Assembly (NCBI GenBank): GCA_903813345.2
Contig: CAIIXF020000012.1
Location: 1,531,318 to 1,595,317 of the forward strand
Origin: Owenia fusiformis
Lineage: Eukaryota; Annelida; Polychaeta; Sabellida; Oweniidae
DNA length: 64,000 nucleotides
Direction of reading: 5' to 3'
Position numbers and translations under genes: made by a program. The notes beneath the pieces were generated by a model. That model saw nothing but the letters and a program-made list of their open reading frames with translations. It was not told the DNA's origin and searched no databases. This document shows positions 58,432-64,000 of the stretch, in pieces. The stretch's first letter is position 1. Every line of letters starts with the position of its first letter.

Positions 58432-60366
58432 ATGAACTGCTCAATTTTCCATATTAAGGTACACGTTTTGTTAATTCACTTTGCAATATATTCTAAGGCT
58501 AATACCATAACGCGTACCTACATTCTAAAAACTGGAAAAATGATACTGAACGATGAAATAAATGTTCAAAAAAGTATTCACGTCGTTACGAATACCCTAA
58601 TGGAATGCGTGCGAATGTGCTCACAACCTGACTGTAAAGCAGTCAACTACAACGAGGCTGAGAGGGCATGTGAAACAATGGGATTCGATGAATATTACAA
58701 AATGTCTAGAACAGTGGGGAAAGATGAAAAGTGGGCACATGCTGTCAAGAATGGTGAGAAAAATGTTGATTATTTCCTTTTTCTTTTGCGTTCAGCTATA
58801 TTTAACAAAAGGGATATTTTTAAAAAATAATACTAGAGGGCATTAGGTGGCTGATCATACTTTCACGTCTCTGCGATGCCTTTTTGTTTCTTTGATCAAT
58901 GCTACCAGCCGTTTGGTTAGAAAATCTTGATTATTTCCATATCGTTAAGTGTTAAGAAATTTCAAAAAAGATATTATTAAAAAGTAATACTGGGGTATTT
59001 GGGGGCGGTCCTCACTTTCCCTGATTAAATGTTTCTACAATGCATTATTTGTTTCATCGAGTCCGTTCTCTTGCAATAACCAAATGCTGATAGGCAGTGG
59101 TTTTCTAACAAAATGAAAATATTTTTCATCTATTTCCCATATTACGTCTCTAGATAACTTGACAAATGGGGGTTCTTTCTCTTATAGCTTTTGAAGGGTC
59201 TGCTAAGACCATTCAGTTAGGCTTCGAATTTGAATTTGCCAATATTTGGGGTTGTCATGGAAGAATTAGAAATCAACAACACTACTGACATTCTAGTGTA
59301 ATTCAACGAACCATGAATAAATACAATAAATGTCCATGTGCAGTATGGCAAGTGATTTTAGACAGTCATATCTTTCACTATGAGTACTTTGTAATGTGTT
59401 TTCCTATATATTTCCAATATGTTTTCCTTAAAGTGAAGTCCCTGTGATAGTAAAATAGCAATCCGACTCTGTGAAAAATTATGGATTAGGACCCCATTTT
59501 ATCACTTTTTAAAAAAATGTAAGGCTTATTTTCTAAAAAGAGGATCTTGTTTTTCTCAATTAAAATATATCAAAAGCTTCTTCAAAACTATATTAACAAC
59601 TTCTGAAAAGGGGATGGGTATTGGAATGCGATAAAGTAAAAACACATTTCCCATGTTATTTTCCCTTAGGGAAAACTCATACTATCCATTGTTTTCAGCA
59701 TGATTTTGGTCATCCAAAATTGATATCTTCAAAACTAGACTTTCAATACCATTCTACTTTTGAAGATGTTTTAGACCCCTTGTCGAATAATCTTTTCATG
59801 CAATGAAAATCAGAAATAGAAGATCCTCTTTTGAGCAAAGAACATTTTGAAAAAATTGTTGACGTGGGGTCCCTATTCATAATTTTTCGAAATGTTCGAT
59901 TGATATTTTTATCATCATGGGTACTTCACTTGAAACAAAACATATTGTTTTTAATAAAAATCACTGTATTTATGCCCAGAAAGTACTCATGGTGAAAGAT
60001 ATGACTGTCTAAAATCAATTGCCATACCAACCTTTTGAAACATTGATGAGATTAGATGAATAAAATATAAATCGATGAGCAAATTAAATTGTTAAATTAT
60101 TAAAAATGCTAGAAATACAAATATTCCATATCAAATGGCCTGCGATAGCAAAGGAACAATGACTTAACGATACCCGCACCCATTTTTTGTAGAATGCCCG
60201 GGGGAATCATTCAAAGGTTTATACCCAGGGTCCTGCTACTTTGTGAGTAATACAAACATTATGAACTGGACAGCAGCGAGAGAGAATTGTCAAGCCATGG
60301 GCTCCGATCTAGCTGTACTTGATAGTATGGATGAACTGAATACTCTGCGCAGAGTATTTCCGAATG
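58432..60366 (+). CDS. Secreted PAN/apple plus C-type lectin protein, 5' two exons (partial)
   Basis: Exon 1, 58432-58753: MNCSIFHIKVHVLLIHFAIYS signal peptide, then a PAN/apple-like module with LMECVRMCSQPDCKAVNYNE and RACETM. It ends in phase 1 at AATG/GTGAG. Exon 2, 60193-60366 after TTTTTTGTAG: ECPGESFKGLYPGSCYFV, NIMNWTAARENCQAMG, LAVLDSMDELNTL, the first half of a C-type lectin fold, ending phase 1 at AATG/GTAAGG. The second half, with the calcium/sugar-binding loop, is not found before 64000, so ligand type is unknown. The first exon parallels exon 1 of the F-type lectin gene 29 kb upstream in length, order and phase, so the two are probably tandem paralogues. Confidence 0.8.
59343..60027. 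mobile_element. 685-bp foldback MITE in the PAN/C-type lectin intron
   Basis: GTATGGCAAGTGATTTTAGA at 59343 is inverted at 60008-60027, and pairing continues inward through ACAGTCATATCTTTCAC, GTACTT and AAGTGAAGT, so arms exceed 200 bp. No coding content. Confidence 0.8.
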
Positions 60367-60507
60367 GTAAGGACCTTTTGTGTGCTATGTCTTAAGTTTC
60401 CGGATTTCGAAATGTAATCGTATTTTCTTAGAGACATGCTGGGTCAACAACGGACGTATTCACTATATCCAAACCTTGATACTGTAACGATGTCTGGGAA
60501 AATGTAT

Positions 60508-60532
60508 TGTATGTATGTATGTATGTATGTAT
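60508..60532. repeat. (GTAT)n microsatellite, LINE 3' tail
   Basis: Six tandem GTAT units directly at the 3' end of the minus-strand LINE; several LINE families end in short tandem tails. Confidence 0.75.
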
Positions 60533-61579
60533 CTTTTATTTCCCAATTTGAAATTGGAGTTTTTAAACATAAGCACATTTATATATACACGTTTACATGA
60601 ACATTATTTACATTACATTTGGTATAAAATAAATATATAAAGTTACGTAGGATACGGTGGAGTTAAATCAATGTCCCCCAGCCTTATAATTTTGATGATG
60701 TATTTGAAGGACACTTCTAGACATAAATCGCAGAGGTCGGCTTGCACCATAGCACTAACGTTGTCGAGGTTTAAGGATGCGTTACCCGAGATTGCTCTGA
60801 TGTCATTGATGAATACTTGTCTGTGTTGTTTGAAGAATTCGCACTTCAGTAAGGCATGATTTAGTTGATCTTGGTAGAACATTCCACATTTATCACATAG
60901 TGTGTTTATTGATGTTACCGGAAGTGCTACTGCTTTGGCTACAATATGGGCTACAGTCAATAGTCTAGGTTTTTGAACTGCTACTCTCCATATTGTGAGC
61001 TTTTTGACTTTAGTGATAGGTATTCTTATATCGTGTCGTGGAACTGAAAGGTTTTCATTGTAAAGTTGCACTTCATATTTGCAAATATTTCGCCATAATT
61101 CCTTTTTTTGGAAAGTAGCCGTCGTGGAGATAGTTCTCAAAAAAGCTTAAAATATTGTATTTTCTAAGAATAGATACGATATCAGGAATGAACCCTTTTT
61201 GTCCCATGTTGTTCAAGTCGCACATATGCGCTCTCAGAAGAAACATCTTCTTGGCTGCCGCGTTTTGATGCAAGTGGCAAAGTTGGCCCAGGAAGGATAG
61301 TTTCCTCAGATCTATAGTGGCTTGTATGTTGTTGATGCCGTCTGCGAGAGCGTAGAGTATGTCCGGGTGAGTGTGTCTGTGGAGTTCGAGTTTCAGGATG
61401 TATCTCAGTGCAGTTTCTAATTGCGTCAAGTTTGTCTTAGTTAGGTTGGTCCAGAGCTCACATCCATTTATTGCAGATGGTATGCATATGGTTTTAATCA
61501 ACTTTATGCCCGTTGTTGGATTGAGCCCCTTGGGATGCACTCCAACGCCTACTAGAGATGCGAAAGAGCCTTTCATGAT

Positions 61580-62872
61580 CACGGTGTATAACCCAAACGC
61601 TCCTACATGCACGACGGAGCGTTTCATTTACGCGAAAACGCTCCGGAGCGAAATAAAATGGCGGCTAATGAAGATTCCACTATGACCGTAAGTATTGTTT
61701 CTCTCGTTTCTCTTACATATCATATGTTATGGTGAAATATTATGTACCATTCGATGAACAATACCGTGAGCAAAGATCTTATTTATTCAACTTCTGGTGG
61801 TAAACTGTTATTTGCTTGATCAAAGCTCCGTAGTGTAGATCGAACGAATCTGAAGATGACGATTTGACCACAAATTACGACTTAAACTAGTATTTCTATG
61901 AAAACGTTAATCTTTCTGTTAAAGTAGTAGATCACAAACTCGTATATTCTTATTTCCTAAAATCCCAGTCCAAATCCATTACTTGTTCTCGAAAAATCGC
62001 TTGTTTTCCTCAAAACGCTCCGTCGATTTAGAACACAATTTTAGAAACGCTCTTACCATTTTGTTTTGATATCATTTTCAGATTATTAGAGAAGAGTTCC
62101 GAATTGAATCTATCTCTCAAAAACGTGTTGTACTTGTTAGGCAAATTGAAACATCTGAACCTGGTGGTGCTATACGTGCACCTAGCTGATTTAAGCCTAC
62201 ATTAGATGATGTCATGCCTACATGTGTGCTAAATCATAAAACTATAGAAAAAAAACTAAAATTTATATGTGAATTAATCTTTCTTCTTTTGATGCCAAGT
62301 GGTATAATAGATCTTTTCTTTCTCTTCCTGAAAAGGAAAGGCAAGCTATATATTTCCTAAACTGATCTAGACTACCGGAGCGTTTCCAGTTCACTGTGTT
62401 AACCAGATCGGAGCGTTTCTTGAATATGAGAATGACATCATTTTTCAGACTGGATTTTCGGTCATCAAATCACTATTACGATGATGTATGGTGCGTTGAA
62501 GCATTGGAATTTGACTAAAATATACGTTGGTTCTCTAATCTTGGCTCAACTAATCACATGTATCGACAAAAGGGGTTTTGACCGGTAGAATGACAAATAC
62601 GTTTTTGAATTTTGATAACTATACTGCTCCGTACAGCTCTTCCTAATTGCTTCAAACGTCAACAGCCAGCCAAGTACAACATGAATATCACACCCATCGA
62701 ATGGTATACTCGAAATATGGAACTCATACCTCTTATTCCCATTATTGGGGAAATCGTCAGACAGCTCATCATTCCCGCCAGCCAGTTTTCCTACTCCGGA
62801 GCGTTTCTTTGTTTAATTTCAGTAATGAAACGCTCCGTCGTGCATGTAGGAGCGTTTGGCTTATACACCGTG
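61580..62872. mobile_element. 1293-bp TIR element, CACGGTG ends, 5-bp target duplication
   Basis: 49-bp inverted repeats with one mismatch, CACGGTGTATAACCCAAACG at the left. ATGAT flanks both sides (61575-61579 and 62873-62877). Removing the element and one copy restores the LINE frame as KACHI-MKGSF on the minus strand. GGAGCGTTT words recur inside (about 61640, 62015 inverted, 62380, 62420, 62800), like transposase-binding subterminal repeats. A 5-bp duplication with a CAC-G-TG start is reminiscent of Transib-type elements, but no transposase is present to test this. Confidence 0.9.
61658..62189 (+). CDS. Possible two-exon 45-residue frame inside the TIR element
   Basis: Exon 1, 61658-61687, AAAATGG context, MAANEDSTMT then GTAAGT. 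Exon 2, 62082-62189 after ATTTTCAG, IIREEFRIESISQKRVVLVR and 15 more residues to a TGA. Phase 0 on both sides. No family recognised. It could be the remnant of a transposase, a captured host exon, or chance; the good splice sites are the only support. Confidence 0.3.
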
Positions 62873-63310
62873 ATGATATGACAGGCTTTATTCGAGATGC
62901 TATTATTACTTTGTTGGTTACTGTACGTGTTTCCTAGGTGTTTTACCTCAGATACTTCCTTTAATTCCCCTGCGCTAGTGGTCCATTTTCGAGATTGAGT
63001 CATAATATTATTAGTTGCCTTTGTTTCACCAAAGGTAATGACAGTGGATTTTGACATATTAAATAAGAATCTCCATTTCCGGGAGTAACCTATTGCAATG
63101 TCTATTAGTGCTTCTAGATTTTCTTTGGAATTTGCGAGGAGACAAATGTCGTCTGCGTAGGTAGGTGCAGTACATGGGACATCGCATATAACTGACCCAA
63201 CTTTTGAAGCTTCAAGCACCTGCAGGAGACCGTCAATGTATACATTGTACAGCCATCCGGAAAGGACCCCTCCTTGACGGACAGATTGACTGATTGACCG
63301 AGCCGGATAC

Positions 63311-64000
63311 TAGACATGAAACGGAATGTGCTAAATTCAGTGCTTCGTACGGGAATCGAGTCTTAAGGGCTAGCCACTACAGCTAGGCTATAGTCTGTAG
63401 AACATGAATTCAGCGTGACGGAATCACACATTTGACGAAAAAAACGACATTTAAAAGGCCATCTGTCAAATATACAGGGGTTTCTTGATCTTATATGGAA
63501 TCTCCTAGAAACGGAGTTGTTTTGTGTTTCTATAAAAACGTCAATTTATGAATGTGCGTACATTATTTTTATTGTTACGGTTTTTTTCTCCTCCTCTCAC
63601 TTGCATTTTTTCACAAAATGACCCCTACTACCATCGTCTTTCATTTCCTGCTCATTTTGACCTGTAGGAGTGCTCGTTTTGACTTAATTCTGTCGTTAAG
63701 ACAATAGTTCAACGAAATAAACCCGTTCGTGTGTTTTCACGACAATGTTCTGACACTGTAATGTTGAAATCATTATGCCGTGACGGAATCACAATTTTAA
63801 GCGTGATGGAATCACGAGACGAAAATTAATAAAAAGAAGTTGGCTTTGAACCGTGTAGGAAATATCACGATTAACATTTTGTGCAATGATAAACTATTCA
63901 ATGGAATATTATCATCGAATATATCGCCGTGTAGGTCGTACGGCATCAGGAACCATTACACTCTTTTGAATTCCCCTGTCAAAAGTGACATTGTTTAAAT
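63311..64000. repeat. End of window, CGTGACGGAATCACA motif repeats
   Basis: GCGTGACGGAATCACA at 63412, CGTGACGGAATCACA at 63779 and GCGTGATGGAATCACG at 63801. Otherwise no gene; the rest of the C-type lectin domain is not seen here. Confidence 0.5.

Larger units (their letters stand above)
60533..63310 (-). pseudogene. Non-LTR retrotransposon 3' half, split by a 1293-bp element
   Basis: Transcript order from about 63310: RQGGVLSGWLYNVYIDGLL, then APTYADDICLLANSKENLEA (catalytic YADD, about 63150), FNMSKSTVITFG, VKHLGNTY; after the insertion SFASLVGVGVHPKGLN, INGCELW, then a shift near 61100 and a C-terminal Cys/His cluster CDKCGMFYQDQLNHALLKCE. It is 5'-truncated: endonuclease and the first RT motifs are absent. 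Two frame changes (near 63215 and 61100) plus the insertion make it inactive. Confidence 0.85.

Noticed and set aside
60367-64000. Remaining exons of the C-type lectin domain
   Set aside because: No W-G-L, W-N-D or terminal Cys pattern with splice sites was found; probably outside the window.

Overview
This window is animal nuclear DNA. It has spliced genes with GT-AG introns, an AT-rich background, and a very dense load of nested transposable elements. The protein families (a uronyl/heparan 2-O-sulfotransferase-like enzyme, a membrane gamma-glutamyltransferase, secreted PAN-plus-lectin proteins) and the mixture of LINEs, mariners and MITEs suggest a marine invertebrate. A mollusc or other lophotrochozoan, or an invertebrate deuterostome, would fit. 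The sequence alone does not fix the species. Coordinates of exons and element ends were read by eye.

Layout. (1) 647-1744, minus: a single-exon 2-O-sulfotransferase-like gene. (2) 2.0-13.5 kb: a transposon block. A CR1/L2-like LINE relic is split by a 4.5-kb foldback element. A second, frameshifted LINE (7.76-11.41 kb) is split by a 599-bp TTAA-flanked MITE. A 142-bp duplication and a dead 1.3-kb mariner follow. (3) 14282-21528, minus: a complete 13-exon gamma-glutamyltransferase gene encoding 654 residues, with every exon junction phase-consistent. (4) 21.6-29.1 kb: intergenic DNA with a long-TIR mariner derivative and a foldback element split by a 1.8-kb insertion. (5) 29118-53062, plus: a three-exon gene for a signal peptide, a PAN/apple-like module and an F-type (fucose-binding) lectin domain. 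Its second intron is about 18.5 kb and packed with nested elements: a 77-bp hairpin array, an AGGTCA-rich repeat, a possible 11.9-kb TIR-bounded block and an AC-rich satellite. (6) 53.1-58.4 kb: repeats. (7) 58432-60366, plus, running past what can be found here: a second gene with the same first-exon plan (signal peptide plus PAN) but joined to a C-type lectin domain. (8) 60.5-63.3 kb, minus: a LINE 3' half interrupted by a 1293-bp TIR element.

How the genes relate. The most interesting biology is the tandem pair of secreted PAN-lectin genes. Both have a signal-peptide/PAN first exon ending in a phase-1 intron, followed by a different sugar-binding domain (F-type in one, C-type in the other). 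This looks like exon shuffling of lectin domains behind a common leader, and a role in surface glycan or microbe recognition is a reasonable inference. The sulfotransferase (glycosaminoglycan modification) and the gamma-glutamyltransferase (glutathione turnover) are unrelated neighbours. Many element boundaries can be set precisely, because removing the insertion and one target-site copy restores a reading frame or an inverted-repeat arm.
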